Shown here: positions 27,023 through 36,285 of the stretch, piece by piece
Layout: each line of letters begins with the position of its first letter
Position numbering within the stretch: position 1 is the stretch's first letter
Assembly: GCA_035695825.1 (NCBI GenBank)
Contig: DASRRH010000026.1
Span: 1-64,000, forward strand
DNA: 64,000 nt
Direction of reading: 5' to 3'
DNA from: JAKEFM01 sp035695825
GTDB taxonomy: Bacteria > Planctomycetota > UBA1135 > JAKEFM01
Program-made: the position numbers and the translations under genes
The notes under the pieces: generated by a model
The model's input: only the letters and a program-made list of their open reading frames with translations
Database searches by the model: none
What the model was told of the DNA's origin: nothing

Positions 27023-28368
27023 AGGGCGAGGGCGAGGAGGAGGAACCCGCCGCTGCCCCCGAGGACCTTGGCGAGGTGGCCGCCCGGGTTCGAGGCGGCG
27101 GGAGGGGGGAGGACCGCGAGGAGGACGGCGAGGAGCGTCGAGAGGAATCCGAGGGAGGCGGGGAGACGGCGGGCGAAGCGCCGGCCGGGCGCGAGGAGCG
27201 TCCCCCGGAAGTGAGCGGCGAAGAGGTAGAGGTAGGGGACGAAGTAGAGGACGGTGGTCGCGTCGTTCAGGACGCGGTAGGCCTCGGACACCGTCGAGCC
27301 CGCCAGCGCGAGCAGCGCGATCCCGCTCGAGATCCCCGCCTGCCAGAGGAGGGAGACATGCGGCGTTTCGAACCGGGGATGGAGGCGCGCGAACGAGGGG
27401 GGGAGGAAGCGGTCGACGCCGACGGCGTAGGGCATCCGCGCGGATCCGGCGAGCCATGCCCCGAAGTTCCCGAGGCCGCCGAGGGCGAGGAGGGGGGCGA
27501 GGATCGAGACGGGAGCGAGGAGCCCCAGAGCCGCGAATCCCCGGTCGAGCGCCTGGAGGATTCCGCGGGTCTCGCTCAGGCTCCCCGAATCCGCGAGGAC
27601 GAGCGCGCCGACCGTCCCGAGGAGGTAGATCGAGACGACGGCGCCTCCGGCGAGGGGGACCGATCTCGGGAGAGTGCGGCGGGGATCGCGGATCTCCCCG
27701 CCCATCGTGGCCGCCAGCTCGAGGCCGGCGAGGGCGAAGCAGATCGAGGACCAGGTGCGCCAGGTATCGAGGCGCGCGAATCCCGGGAGGAGGTTCCGGA
27801 GCGGGGTCGCGGAGCCGTCCCGGACGAGGAGGATCGCGCCGAAGACGACGAGGAGGGCGCAGGGAAGGAAGATCGAGAAGGCCCCGACGGTCTGGACCCG
27901 ACGCCCGAAGCGGACCCCCGCGACGTTGAGCCCCGTGATCGTCCAGATGGCGCCGAGAGTGAAGGCCGCGACGAAGGCGGGGCTCGCGGGCGCCTGCGCC
28001 CCGAAGAGGAAGGCCGCCGCCATTTCGGCGGCGAAGGTGAGGAGGGCCGGGAAGTAGAAGAGGTTGCTGACGACGTAGGCCCAGGCGCAGACGAAGCCGT
28101 GGAAGGGGCCGAAGGCCTCCTTCGTCCACCGGTAGAGCCCTCCCTGCTCGGGGCTGCGCCGCGAGAGGTCGTGGACGACGTAGGCCCCCGGGAGGAAGAA
28201 GACGAGGAAGGAGAGGCCCCAGAGGGCGAGGGAGGAGGGGCCGCGGGCGGCGGCGAGCGAGATCCAACGCACGCTCACGACGGCGGTGACGTGGAAGAGG
28301 ACGAGGTCGCGCAGCCGCCATTCCCGGCGGAGCTGAGGCTGCCCCTGTTCCGTGTTGATTCGAGTCAC
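26977..28368 (-). CDS. APC-superfamily amino acid permease
   Basis: A 463-residue membrane protein with about 12 hydrophobic spans. The family pattern appears at the first helices (LRDLVLFHVTAVVSVRWIS, SPEQGGLYRWTKEAFGPFHGF), where helix 1 normally binds the amino acid backbone, and later in FALAGLELAATMGGEIRDPRRTLP. It probably exchanges or imports an amino acid or amine. GTG 28368 is the only suitable start. Lying beside the Rieske gene, it could supply that enzyme's substrate, but the two are convergent and so not co-transcribed. Confidence 0.88.
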   Translation of the reverse strand: MTRINTEQGQPQLRREWRLRDLVLFHVTAVVSVRWISLAAARGPSSLALWGLSFLVFFLPGAYVVHDLSRRSPEQGGLYRWTKEAFGPFHGFVCAWAYVVSNLFYFPALLTFAAEMAAAFLFGAQAPASPAFVAAFTLGAIWTITGLNVAGVRFGRRVQTVGAFSIFLPCALLVVFGAILLVRDGSATPLRNLLPGFARLDTWRTWSSICFALAGLELAATMGGEIRDPRRTLPRSVPLAGGAVVSIYLLGTVGALVLADSGSLSETRGILQALDRGFAALGLLAPVSILAPLLALGGLGNFGAWLAGSARMPYAVGVDRFLPPSFARLHPRFETPHVSLLWQAGISSGIALLALAGSTVSEAYRVLNDATTVLYFVPYLYLFAAHFRGTLLAPGRRFARRLPASLGFLSTLLAVLLAVLPPPAASNPGGHLAKVLGGSGGFLLLALALYVRARPRPAPSRNS

Positions 28369-28461
28369 GAACCGCTACCGACTCGTGGAATAGGAGGGGG
28401 TGGGGGTCGGGGGAGCGATCCCGTTGCAATCGACGAGGAGGGCGGGGCTTCGCGGCCCGCA

Positions 28462-29361
28462 TCAACACGGGACGGGCGAAGTCTCGAGCGCGGCGGCGAA
28501 CGCCTCCTCGATCGAAGTCCAAGGGAAGCGATCGAGGAGGTCGTGGAGCTTCCTCCGGTGCCCGCGGAGGCCGGCGTGCTGGACGAAGGACTCGAGCGGG
28601 GAAAGCTCGAGCCGGTAGCGCCCCGCTTGCGGGTCGAGCTCGCGGGGGTGGACGTAGATCATCGCGAAGCCCGCGCCCCGCAATCGGCTCCGGAGGAACC
28701 ACCTCTCGAGGGCGTGGGGGAGGAGGCGCATGGAGAACCCGCCCCCACGGGGGAGGCGCAGGCCGAGCAAGGTGAGGGAAGGGAGTGGGATCTCGAGGAG
28801 GCGAGCGCCGGCGGGCGTGCGGAGGAAGAACGGCGCGCCCGGCGTGCCGCGGATCCCGTAGAGGTAGTTTGCGACGGGGGCGAGGCTCGAGTCGTACCGG
28901 AAGCCCGTCTCCGCGAGCCGATCGAAGGCCCACAGGGTCTCGCGGACGATCGAGGCCGAAGGCGCGCGGAACCCGAGCGGGGGCCGGCCGCAGGCCGCAG
29001 CGATCGCGTCCCGGGCCCGTCGCAGCCCGTCGGCGAACGCCTCCGATCCCTGGCGGTAGACGAGCTCGTGCTCGAAGCCGTGGCAGGCGACCTCGTGTCC
29101 CTCCCTCGCGATCCGCTCGACGAGGCGGGGGAAGCGCTCGGCCACCCGGCCGAGGACGAAGAACGTCGCCCGGTGGCGGCGCGCGGCGAGCAGGTCGAGG
29201 ATCCGGTGCGTGTTCCGCTCGACCGTCGAGGGGGGATCCTCCGGCGGGCGGAGGCTGCGGTAGTTCGCGTCGTACCAGTCCTCGACGTCGACCGTCAGGA
29301 CGAGGCGCCCCCGGGGCTCCTCCACAGGGAGGACTTCGAAGCCCGGCGGGAAGGGGTTCAA
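28462..29361 (-). CDS. Polysaccharide deacetylase (DUF3473-type)
   Basis: NodB-like carbohydrate esterase. LTVDVEDWYDANY carries the metal-binding Asp pair, HRATFFVLGRVAERFP and GHEVACHGFEHELVY the two His, and GFRAPSASI the catalytic-loop Arg. The C-terminal part (YVHPRELDP) fits the DUF3473 branch that occurs in exopolysaccharide loci. Start TTG 29361 is preferred because GGAGAGAGG lies 9 bases before it; an upstream TTG at 29391 lacks one. No glycosyltransferases are adjacent. It likely removes acetyl groups from an exported polysaccharide, though no signal peptide is visible. Confidence 0.82.
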   Translation of the reverse strand: MNPFPPGFEVLPVEEPRGRLVLTVDVEDWYDANYRSLRPPEDPPSTVERNTHRILDLLAARRHRATFFVLGRVAERFPRLVERIAREGHEVACHGFEHELVYRQGSEAFADGLRRARDAIAAACGRPPLGFRAPSASIVRETLWAFDRLAETGFRYDSSLAPVANYLYGIRGTPGAPFFLRTPAGARLLEIPLPSLTLLGLRLPRGGGFSMRLLPHALERWFLRSRLRGAGFAMIYVHPRELDPQAGRYRLELSPLESFVQHAGLRGHRRKLHDLLDRFPWTSIEEAFAAALETSPVPC

Positions 29362-29495
29362 GCCCTGGCGCCTCTCTCCGGAGGACGACAAGGCACGAAC
29401 GATATCGAACCTCGCCGGCCGTGCCGCGGTCGAGTCGGAGCGGAGTAGACCCCGAGCCGGTCGCCGGCCTACGATCCCCCCTGCCGGAGCGAGCC

Positions 29496-30125
29496 ATGCC
29501 CGAAGGAGCCCGCGAACTCGCCGAGACGGTCTCGTTGATCCGGAGGGCGCGGGACGGGGACGCGGCCGCGTCCGAGCGACTCTTCGAGCGCTACTCGCGC
29601 GTCGCCCTCGAGTGCGCGCGCCGGCTCACGGGCGCCGCCCTGCGGCGCAAGGTCGAGGCCGAGGACCTCGCGCAGAGCGCGCTCGCGGAGGTCTGGAGAG
29701 ACTTCCGAAGGTTCGACTATCGGGGCGTCGGCTCCCTCGACCGGTTCGTGCGCCGCGTCGTCGAGAACAAGATCCGGGACAAGGCGGAGTACTGGCGCGC
29801 CCAGCGCCGGGACGCGGGGCTCGAGCGAAGCCTGCGCCGCCCGTCGAGCGGCCTCTCGGAGACGAAGGGCCCGGACTTCCCGTCCGAGGACCTGACGACG
29901 ACGCAGTTCGTGAGCCGCCGCGAGACCGGGGAGCGGGTGCGGGAGGCGATCGGTCGTCTGCCGGAGGAGCACGCGCTCCCCCTCCGACTCTTCTGGATCG
30001 AGGAGCTCCCCCTGAAGGATGTGGCGGCGAAGCTCTCCCTCCCGAGCTCCGATGCCGCGCGGATGCGGATCCAGCGCGCCCGCGATGCTCTCCGCAAGCT
30101 CCTCGAGGTGAAGCGGGGGGGGTAG
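29496..30125 (+). CDS. ECF-type RNA polymerase sigma factor
   Basis: A 209-residue sigma-70-family factor. ATG 29496 has GGAGCGAG upstream. Region 2 is DGDAAASERLFERYSRVALECARR...AEDLAQSALAEVW with VRRVVENKIRDKAEYWRA. Region 4 is AIGRLPEEHALPLRLFWIEELPLKDVAAKLSL followed by a DNA-reading helix (DAARMRIQRARDALRKL). The size and layout suit planctomycete ECF factors. No anti-sigma factor is adjacent; the next gene encodes an exported protein that might be its target. Confidence 0.9.
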   Translation: MPEGARELAETVSLIRRARDGDAAASERLFERYSRVALECARRLTGAALRRKVEAEDLAQSALAEVWRDFRRFDYRGVGSLDRFVRRVVENKIRDKAEYWRAQRRDAGLERSLRRPSSGLSETKGPDFPSEDLTTTQFVSRRETGERVREAIGRLPEEHALPLRLFWIEELPLKDVAAKLSLPSSDAARMRIQRARDALRKLLEVKRGG

Positions 30126-30214
30126 AGGGGGGGGAGGCAAGAGGGGCCCCCCCGCGTTCGGTGCCGTCGCGTCTCCGGCTCCTCCGATCGCATCCCCAAC
30201 CTACGGAGACCCCC

Positions 30215-30703
30215 ATGCGCACCTTCCCCCTCCTCCCCCTCGGCGTCCTCGCCTCCCTCCCCCTCCTCTCCCCCGCGGCCGCCTCCGACATCGTCGCGGG
30301 CCCGCCGACCGGGGCGCCGGAGGTCTTCTCGATGCGCCTCACGGCGGAAACCGGAGGTCTCGACGTCCGGTACGCGCTCTATGCCGACGGGACCTTCGCG
30401 ATGGAGGACCAGGGCTTTCTCTCCCTGGTCTGGACCGTGGAGCCCGAAGTCCAGGCCGCCTTCGTGTATTCCCTGCGGACGAGCGGGTTCCTCGATCTCG
30501 CCCCCGAGCGCATCCGGACGAGGAAGGCCAAGCCGGGCGACATCGTCGTGTCCCTCTCGGCCTACGGTGGGGCCGCGCAACTCGCGTACCCCACCTCCTG
30601 GGTCGAGCTGCCGGAGGAGGTCGAGTCGGCGCAATCCGCCTTCGAGTACCTCGTCGCGCATGTCCTCGTCACCTCGGGTTACCTCTACGCGCCCGCGGGT
30701 TAG
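30215..30703 (+). CDS. Secreted protein of unknown function, 162 aa
   Basis: ATG 30215 with CGGAG upstream. A signal peptide ending SPAAASD is followed by about 135 residues with beta strands (FSMRLTAETGGLDVRYALYADGTFAMED) and a helical end (ESAQSAFEYLVAHVL). The fold, with a repeated comparison of a value and a residue such as GFLDLAPERI, resembles small exported 'stalk' proteins, but no family is recognised. It lies 89 bases after the sigma factor in the same direction, so it may be co-transcribed. A strong hairpin follows. Confidence 0.72.
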   Translation: MRTFPLLPLGVLASLPLLSPAAASDIVAGPPTGAPEVFSMRLTAETGGLDVRYALYADGTFAMEDQGFLSLVWTVEPEVQAAFVYSLRTSGFLDLAPERIRTRKAKPGDIVVSLSAYGGAAQLAYPTSWVELPEEVESAQSAFEYLVAHVLVTSGYLYAPAG

Positions 30704-30721
30704 GAGCGACGGGGAGTCCGC

Positions 30722-30766
30722 GGCGCGGGAGCGGGAGGGGCGCAAGAGCCTCCCCGCTCCCGCGCC
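30722..30766. terminator. Bidirectional GC hairpin between convergent genes
   Basis: A stem of about 14 uninterrupted base pairs (GGCGCGGGAGCGGG pairing with CCCGCTCCCGCGCC), extended by three more with one bulge, between the stops at 30703 and 30769. No T-tract on either side. Confidence 0.6.
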
Positions 30767-30768
30767 AA

Positions 30769-32169
30769 TCAGCGGATCGCCTTCGGCGCCCTCTGTCCTT
30801 CGAGGAGGAGGGAGCGGAGCTGGGTGGAGCCCCGCCGGCGCTCGAAATCGCGCCGAGCCGCCTCGCGGAGCGCCGGGTCGCGCATGAGGTCGACCGCGGT
30901 CCGGGCGAGCGTCTTCGCCGCGACGAGCATCCCCTTCTCGCCGATCGCCGTCCCCCCGCACGCGACGATCTGCCAGCTGTGGCCCGGCGCGCCGTAGGTG
31001 TAGCAGGCGACCTGGAGCGCGCCGACGGGGACCCGCCAGGAGACCTCCCCGACGTCGGTCGAGGCCTTCATGAGGCCGGGCGCGTCGGGGAGCGGGTCGA
31101 TCGAGTCGGCGAGGCCCTTCTCGAAGGCGCTCCCGAGGTCCCCCTGGGTCTCCCGGGCGAAGGCCCGCTCCTCGTCGGTGAAGACGGGGGGCCCGACCTC
31201 CGTGAGGTTGGCGTGGATGCGCTCGGCGAGGGGGCGGTTGACGAGGACCTCGTGGCACTCGCTCTGGATCTCGTGGCTCACCTCGGTCCCCGACATGAGC
31301 GCCGCGCCGCGCGCGACGTCGAGGAGTCGGGCGAAGAGGCGCTCGACGTCGGCGAACCGGTCGGCGCGCACGTAGTACCAGACTTCGGCCGTCGGGGGGA
31401 CGACGTTCGGCTGCCCGCCGCCGTCCGTGACGACGTAGTGGATGCGCGCGTCCTCGGGAACATGCTCCCGCAGGTAGTTCGCCCCGACGTCCATCAGCTC
31501 GACGCCGTCGAGCGCCGAGCGCCCCTCGGCGGGGGAGAGGGAGGCGTGCGCCGCGCGGCCCCGGAAACGGAACTTCGCGGAGACGACCGCCTTCGTCGAG
31601 GAGAAGTCGGAAGTCGTGCGGTCGCGCGCGTGCCAGGTGAGGACCACGTCGCAGTCGTCGAAGAGCCCCTCGCGGGCCATGTAGAGCTTCCCGATCCCGG
31701 TCTCCTCCGCGGGCGTCCCGTAGAGGCGGATCGTGCCGGGGGAGGCGCCGAGCGCCTCGCGGGCTGCCACCGCGGCGGCGGCCGAGGCGACGCCGAAGAG
31801 GCTGTGGCCGCAGGCGTGGCCGGCGGCGCCCGGCGTCGCCGGCTCGCGCCGCGGCGCCGCGTTCTGCGACATCCCCGGCAACGCGTCGTACTCGGCGAGG
31901 AGTCCGACCACGGGCTTGCCCGAGCCCGCCTCCGCGACGAACGCGGTCGGCATCCCGGCGACGCGCGCGCGCACCGAGAAGCCGTTCTTCGCGAGGAACT
32001 CCGCGAGGGCGCCGCTCGAGCGGGTCTCGGCGAGCCCGACCTCCGCCGCGGACCAGATCGTCCGGTTGAGGGTCGAGAGCTCCGCCGCGCGCTTCTCGAC
32101 CGCGAGGCTCGCCGCGTCGCCGGTCCCGCCCGGCGCGGAGAGAAAGGAGGCGAGGATGAGGGTCTTCAC
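30769..32169 (-). CDS. M20-family amidohydrolase (AbgB-like)
   Basis: A 466-residue metallo-aminoacylase. Metal ligands lie in LLAEYDALPGM, HACGHSLFG and PAEETGIGK, followed by VVLTWHARDRT. The lid domain is AKFRFRGRAAHASLSPAEGRSALDGVELM, the C-terminal His lies near YTYGAPGHSWQ, and the enzyme closes with helices to 466. The closest named type is p-aminobenzoyl-glutamate hydrolase subunit B, and other N-acyl amino acids are possible. GTG 32169 starts it, with no good Shine-Dalgarno. It is upstream of the S-acetylesterase group in an opposite-ended cluster of minus-strand genes. Confidence 0.85.
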   Translation of the reverse strand: MKTLILASFLSAPGGTGDAASLAVEKRAAELSTLNRTIWSAAEVGLAETRSSGALAEFLAKNGFSVRARVAGMPTAFVAEAGSGKPVVGLLAEYDALPGMSQNAAPRREPATPGAAGHACGHSLFGVASAAAAVAAREALGASPGTIRLYGTPAEETGIGKLYMAREGLFDDCDVVLTWHARDRTTSDFSSTKAVVSAKFRFRGRAAHASLSPAEGRSALDGVELMDVGANYLREHVPEDARIHYVVTDGGGQPNVVPPTAEVWYYVRADRFADVERLFARLLDVARGAALMSGTEVSHEIQSECHEVLVNRPLAERIHANLTEVGPPVFTDEERAFARETQGDLGSAFEKGLADSIDPLPDAPGLMKASTDVGEVSWRVPVGALQVACYTYGAPGHSWQIVACGGTAIGEKGMLVAAKTLARTAVDLMRDPALREAARRDFERRRGSTQLRSLLLEGQRAPKAIR

Positions 32170-32226
32170 GGCGCGCGCGCTCGCGGCGCGGGGGTTATAC
32201 CCGGCGGGCGGGAGCGAGGGATGCGG

Positions 32227-33753
32227 TCACCGCGCCCCCGCCGCCCCTACGGATCCGCCGTCCGTGCAGAAGGGGGAGGCGGGGAGGCCCTCGGCATTGA
32301 ACAGGGAGACGGGAGGGTCGTCCGCCCACGCGTATCGCACGGCAAGCGGGCGCGCCACCTCTGGGCTTCGGACCAGGACGTCCTCGCCGTCGATGCGCGC
32401 CTCCCCCGGCACGAACCGACGGTCCTCCCCGGCGATCTCGAACCCGGCGAGCGCTCCGCGCGCGCGCAGGCCCCCTCCGACCCCGTCGAACCGCAGGCGC
32501 GCCGAATCCCCCTCGACCGACATCGAGCGGTAGAACGGGCCCGAATCGACTCCGCCGAGGCCGTGGACGCGCGCCTTCGCGGCAAGCGCGAGCCTCCGGC
32601 CGACCTCCCCCTTGTTCCGAGGGTGGATGTCGGCGGGATCTCCGATGTCGATCGTGACCGCCATCGCGGTGTTCGGCAGCGAGAGCGTCCGGCGCTGCGC
32701 GTCGCGAAGCTCGGCCCAGGTGCGTCCGTCCGGCGCCCCGCCGGGGCGGAAGTTCGCGAGCTGGACGAAGAGGAAGGGGAAGTCCCCCCGTCCCCACGCC
32801 CGCCTCCAGTCGCGGATCAGGGCGGGAAAGAGGACCGCGTACTCCTCGGCCCGGGAGGCGTTCGATTCCCCCTGGTACCAGATCGCCCCGCGGATCGCGA
32901 AGGGGAGGAGGGGCGCGATCATCCCGTTCCAGAGCCCGCTCGGACGGTGGGGATGGTCGGGGCCGGCCGGAGGGGAGGGCGCTCCCGGCTCCGGCCTCCC
33001 CTCCGACCTCGCCTTCGCAGAGGCCTCCCTCCACAGGGCCGTCTCCTCGTCGAATCGCTTCTTCGCCTCCGGGAACTCGGCGAGGGTCCTCTCCCAGCGC
33101 TCGAGCATCGGCCGCAGCGCTCCCTCGCCCTCGAGCCCGCCCCGGCTGGTCCAGGCCTCGGCCGGGGTCCCTCCCCAGGTCGCCTGGATCAGACCGACCG
33201 GCACGCCGAGCGCCGAGCGGATCTCGCGGCCGAAGGCGAGCGCGACGGCGGAGAAGGAGGGGACCGTCTTCGGCGAGGCAGAGGTCCAGAGTCCTTCGGA
33301 CCCCTCTCGCGGCTCCCCCGCGACGCGATGCGGAACGACGAGGAGGCGGAGGTCGGCGTCCTCCGCCCGGGCGGTCTCCTCGTCCGCCCCGGCGGACCGG
33401 CTGACCGGCCACTCCATGTTCGACTGCCCGGAGCAGATCCAGACTTCCCCGACGCCGACGTCGCGGATCGTCGAGCGACCTTTCCCCTCGACGGCGAGCG
33501 TGAGCCCGGTCCCGGCGGGGAGCGGATCGAGAAGGGCCCTCCATCGACCCTCGGCGTCCGCCTTTGCGCGCGCGCGGCGCGGGCCGAGGAGGACGGTCAC
33601 CTCTTCTCCGGGCGCCGCCGTTCCCCAGATCGGAAGAGGGAGGTCGCGCTGGAGCACCATCCCGTCGCCGAAGATCCCCGCGAGGCGGACTTCGGCGGCC
33701 GCGGCGGGGGCGAGGACGCCGGAGAGGAGGAGGGCGAGGAAGGTCGGGGTCAC
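32227..33753 (-). CDS. Sialate O-acetylesterase-like carbohydrate esterase
   Basis: A 508-residue SGNH hydrolase, exported by a signal peptide (LALLLSGVLAPAAAAE). GDGMVLQRDLPLPIWG and GEVWICSGQSNMEWPV carry the nucleophile Ser, WYQGESNA the oxyanion part, and DIGDPADIHPRNKGEVG the catalytic Asp and His. It would remove acetyl groups from sialic acid or other acylated sugars outside the cell. GTG 33753 overlaps the MOSC stop (GTGA), so the two are coupled. Near the GH116 and deacetylase genes it adds to a glycan-degrading repertoire. Confidence 0.88.
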   Translation of the reverse strand: MTPTFLALLLSGVLAPAAAAEVRLAGIFGDGMVLQRDLPLPIWGTAAPGEEVTVLLGPRRARAKADAEGRWRALLDPLPAGTGLTLAVEGKGRSTIRDVGVGEVWICSGQSNMEWPVSRSAGADEETARAEDADLRLLVVPHRVAGEPREGSEGLWTSASPKTVPSFSAVALAFGREIRSALGVPVGLIQATWGGTPAEAWTSRGGLEGEGALRPMLERWERTLAEFPEAKKRFDEETALWREASAKARSEGRPEPGAPSPPAGPDHPHRPSGLWNGMIAPLLPFAIRGAIWYQGESNASRAEEYAVLFPALIRDWRRAWGRGDFPFLFVQLANFRPGGAPDGRTWAELRDAQRRTLSLPNTAMAVTIDIGDPADIHPRNKGEVGRRLALAAKARVHGLGGVDSGPFYRSMSVEGDSARLRFDGVGGGLRARGALAGFEIAGEDRRFVPGEARIDGEDVLVRSPEVARPLAVRYAWADDPPVSLFNAEGLPASPFCTDGGSVGAAGAR

Positions 33754-34283
33754 GGGGGATCCCTCCGGCGTGTCGGACGCGGCGCGCGGGATCGCGCGGC
33801 GCGGTGGGTGAACGGTTCAGGCTCGGGCCGGACGGAGTCGCCGACGCGGATCGTGCCGGTCGAGAGGATCTCGGCGCGGAGCCCCCCGCGGTGGACCAGC
33901 GCCTCGCGGACTCCGGAACGAGTGAGGGACTCGAGGTGGAGGCAGGGCTCGCACAGCCGTACTCCCTCGAGGAGGACTTCCCCGACCCGGAAGCGACGGC
34001 CGACGAGGTGGTTCAGGGGGACGTCGCGGATGGCGAAGTTGCGCCTCGTCTCGGCCGGGGAGAGCTCGAGCCGATGGTCGCGCCGGAGCGCCTCGAGCGT
34101 CTCCGTCTCGATCAGGGTCGCCGACCTCCCGTTCCCCGGGCGCTCGGAGTAGGTGCCCCTCCGGTCGTGATAGCGGTCTCCGACGAGGCCGCGGCCGGCG
34201 ACGGCGCGGACCTCCGCGACCGGAGCCAGCGCGGCGCCCCCGCGCGCGGCGACCTGGATCGAGACGACGACGCCCTTCCACAT
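33750..34283 (-). CDS. MOSC-domain protein
   Basis: A 177-residue protein with the molybdenum-cofactor sulfurase C-terminal fold: VGDRYHDRRGTYSERP, LIETETLEAL, AETRRNFAIRDVPLNHLVGRRF, then the conserved LCEPCLHLE and HRGGLRAEIL. Such proteins bind Mo-cofactor or pass sulfur to it; a molybdopterin enzyme is encoded 7 kb away. ATG 34283. It is followed by the esterase gene with a 4-base overlap, an odd pairing without obvious shared purpose. The C-terminal tail is Arg-rich and likely disordered. Confidence 0.85.
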   Translation of the reverse strand: MWKGVVVSIQVAARGGAALAPVAEVRAVAGRGLVGDRYHDRRGTYSERPGNGRSATLIETETLEALRRDHRLELSPAETRRNFAIRDVPLNHLVGRRFRVGEVLLEGVRLCEPCLHLESLTRSGVREALVHRGGLRAEILSTGTIRVGDSVRPEPEPFTHRAARSRAPRPTRRRDPP

Positions 34284-34385
34284 GGTCCGCGTCCCGGGCG
34301 ACCCGGTCGCGCCGGTCGCGGGGAACTCTACCGGCGCCGACCTCGAGTGGAGACGGTCTCCCGGTCGTGGTAGGACGCCTCCCCC

Positions 34386-35330
34386 ATGGGCCTCCGGTCC
34401 CCGCTCCTCGCGGTTCTTCTCCCCCTCGGAGCCTGCGGCCGGGGGGGCGACGCGCCCCTCGTCGGGGTCGTGCCGAAGGGGGTGACCCACGAGTTCTGGA
34501 AGGCGATCCACCTCGGCGCCGAGTCGGCCGCGAAGGAGTTCGGCGGCGAGGTGCGCTGGGCGGGCCCCTCCGACGAGACGAAGGTCACCGAGCAGCTCCA
34601 GATCGTCGAGGATCTCCTCTCCGCCGGGGTGAAGGGGCTCGTCCTCGCCCCGATCCACAAGGTCCAGAGCCGCAAGGCCGTCGAGGACGCCCGCGCGAAA
34701 GGGGTGCCGGTCGCGATCATCGACTCGGCCGTGGACGCGGAGGGGATCCTCACGTTCGCCGCGACGGACAACCGCCTCGGGGGCGCGCTCGCCGCCGAGG
34801 AGATGGGGCGAGCGCTCGGGGGGAAGGGGAAGGTCGCGGTCCTCCTCTGCAAGGCGGGGAGCGCCTCGACGGAGGACCGGGAGGCCGGATTCCGGGAGAC
34901 GGTCCGGTCGAAGTTTCCCGGGATCGAGATCGTCGACGAGCAGTACGGCCAGTCCGTGCGCCAGACCTCGGTCCAGGTCGCGCGCGACCTCCTCGCGAAG
35001 CACCCCGACCTCGACGGCTTCTTCGGGAGCAACGAGAGCAGCGCGTACGGCGTCCTGGTCGCGCTCCGGGGCAGCGCGCGCGCGGGCAAGGTGGTCGCGA
35101 TCGGCTTCGACTCGGCCGAGGAGCTCCTCGACGGGCTGCGCGAGGGGGTTCTCCGGGCGCTCGTCGTCCAGAATCCGTTCCGCATGGGGTACGAAGGGGT
35201 GAAGGCGGTGATGCGGAGTCTCCGCGGCGAGGCGGTCCCGCCGCGGATCGACACGGGGGTCACGCTCGTCACGAGGGAGAGGCTCGGCGAACCGGAGATC
35301 GAAGCGCTCCTCCACCCCCGGAAGGGATGA
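34386..35330 (+). CDS. Sugar ABC transporter substrate-binding lipoprotein (second set)
   Basis: A 314-residue exported protein with a lipobox (LLPLGACGR). It is a type I periplasmic-binding protein: VGVVPKGVTHEFWKAIHLGAE, GLVLAPIHKVQS, VPVAIIDSAV, ATDNRLGGALAAEEMG, FGSNESSAYGVLVALR and IGFDSAEELLDGL. Its stop overlaps the start of the permease (ATGA). Like the first sugar set it has no ATPase gene next to it. Ligand unknown; the family usually binds monosaccharides or autoinducer-2-like furanoses. Confidence 0.9.
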   Translation: MGLRSPLLAVLLPLGACGRGGDAPLVGVVPKGVTHEFWKAIHLGAESAAKEFGGEVRWAGPSDETKVTEQLQIVEDLLSAGVKGLVLAPIHKVQSRKAVEDARAKGVPVAIIDSAVDAEGILTFAATDNRLGGALAAEEMGRALGGKGKVAVLLCKAGSASTEDREAGFRETVRSKFPGIEIVDEQYGQSVRQTSVQVARDLLAKHPDLDGFFGSNESSAYGVLVALRGSARAGKVVAIGFDSAEELLDGLREGVLRALVVQNPFRMGYEGVKAVMRSLRGEAVPPRIDTGVTLVTRERLGEPEIEALLHPRKG

Positions 35331-36274
35331 GCGGCCGGGCCCTCCTCCGCCCGCTCGGGGCCCTCGCTCCCTATCTCACCCTCCTCCTCCTCTTTCTCCT
35401 CCTCGCCGCCGCCCTCCCGGCCTTCCGCACGGCCGACAACCTCTGGAACCAGGCGAGGCGGGCCGCGCTCTACGCGATCCCCGCCGTCGGCATGACCTTC
35501 GTGATCGTGCTCGGGATGATCGACCTCTCCGTCGGGAGCATGATCGCGCTCTGCGGCCTCGCCGCCGCCGCGGCCGTGCGCCGACTTCCCGGGGACCCCT
35601 CTCTGGCGGCCGGGATCGCGGCGGGGCTCCTCTGCGGCCTCGGCTGCGGGGCGCTGAACGGCCTCCTCGCGACGCGCCTGCGCATCCCCTCGTTCCTCGC
35701 GACGCTCGGGACGCTCGGCATCTATCGCGGGCTCGCCCAGTACTCGACGGGGGGGACCGCGATCTCCGCCCCGCGGCTCCGCGCCCTCGACGGCGCCTTT
35801 CTCGGGCTCCCCCTCGTCCTCCTCGCCGCTCTCCTCGTCGCCGGGGGGGCGGCGCTCCTCCTCCACCGCATGCGCTTCGGCCGTCACACCTACGCGATCG
35901 GGGGGAATCCCCGGGCCGCGGTCCTGTGCGGGGTCCCCGCCGACCGCCACGTCGTCGCGGTCTACGCCCTCGCCGGGCTCTCCTGGGGGCTGACGGCCCT
36001 CTTCTTCGCCTCGCTCGGGGGCTCGGGAGATCCGAACGAGGCCGAGGGGTTCGAGCTCGACGTGATCGCCTCGGTAGTGATTGGGGGGGGGAGCCTCTCC
36101 GGAGGCGCCGGCAGCGTCGCCGGGGCGGTCGCCGGCACCTCGACGATCGTCCTCCTCCGGAACGGCTGCGTACTGGGGAACGTCGATCCGCTCGCCCAGA
36201 AGATCCTGATCGGCGCGGTCCTGATCCTCGCGGTCGCGTTCGACGCCCTCCGCCGCCGCCGCGCCGGGGGGTGA
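35327..36274 (+). CDS. Sugar ABC transporter permease (second set)
   Basis: A 315-residue membrane protein of the RbsC class: IPAVGMTFVIVLGMIDLSVGSM, LRIPSFLATLGTLGIYRGLA, then YAIGGNPRAAVLCGVP and VIGGGSLSGGAGSVAG. The ATG at 35327 overlaps the binding-protein stop and has GGAAGGG just upstream. It pairs with the preceding lipoprotein. With no ATPase in either sugar operon, both may share one encoded elsewhere in the genome. Confidence 0.9.
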   Translation: MSGRALLRPLGALAPYLTLLLLFLLLAAALPAFRTADNLWNQARRAALYAIPAVGMTFVIVLGMIDLSVGSMIALCGLAAAAAVRRLPGDPSLAAGIAAGLLCGLGCGALNGLLATRLRIPSFLATLGTLGIYRGLAQYSTGGTAISAPRLRALDGAFLGLPLVLLAALLVAGGAALLLHRMRFGRHTYAIGGNPRAAVLCGVPADRHVVAVYALAGLSWGLTALFFASLGGSGDPNEAEGFELDVIASVVIGGGSLSGGAGSVAGAVAGTSTIVLLRNGCVLGNVDPLAQKILIGAVLILAVAFDALRRRRAGG

Positions 36275-36285
36275 GCGCCCGGGTC

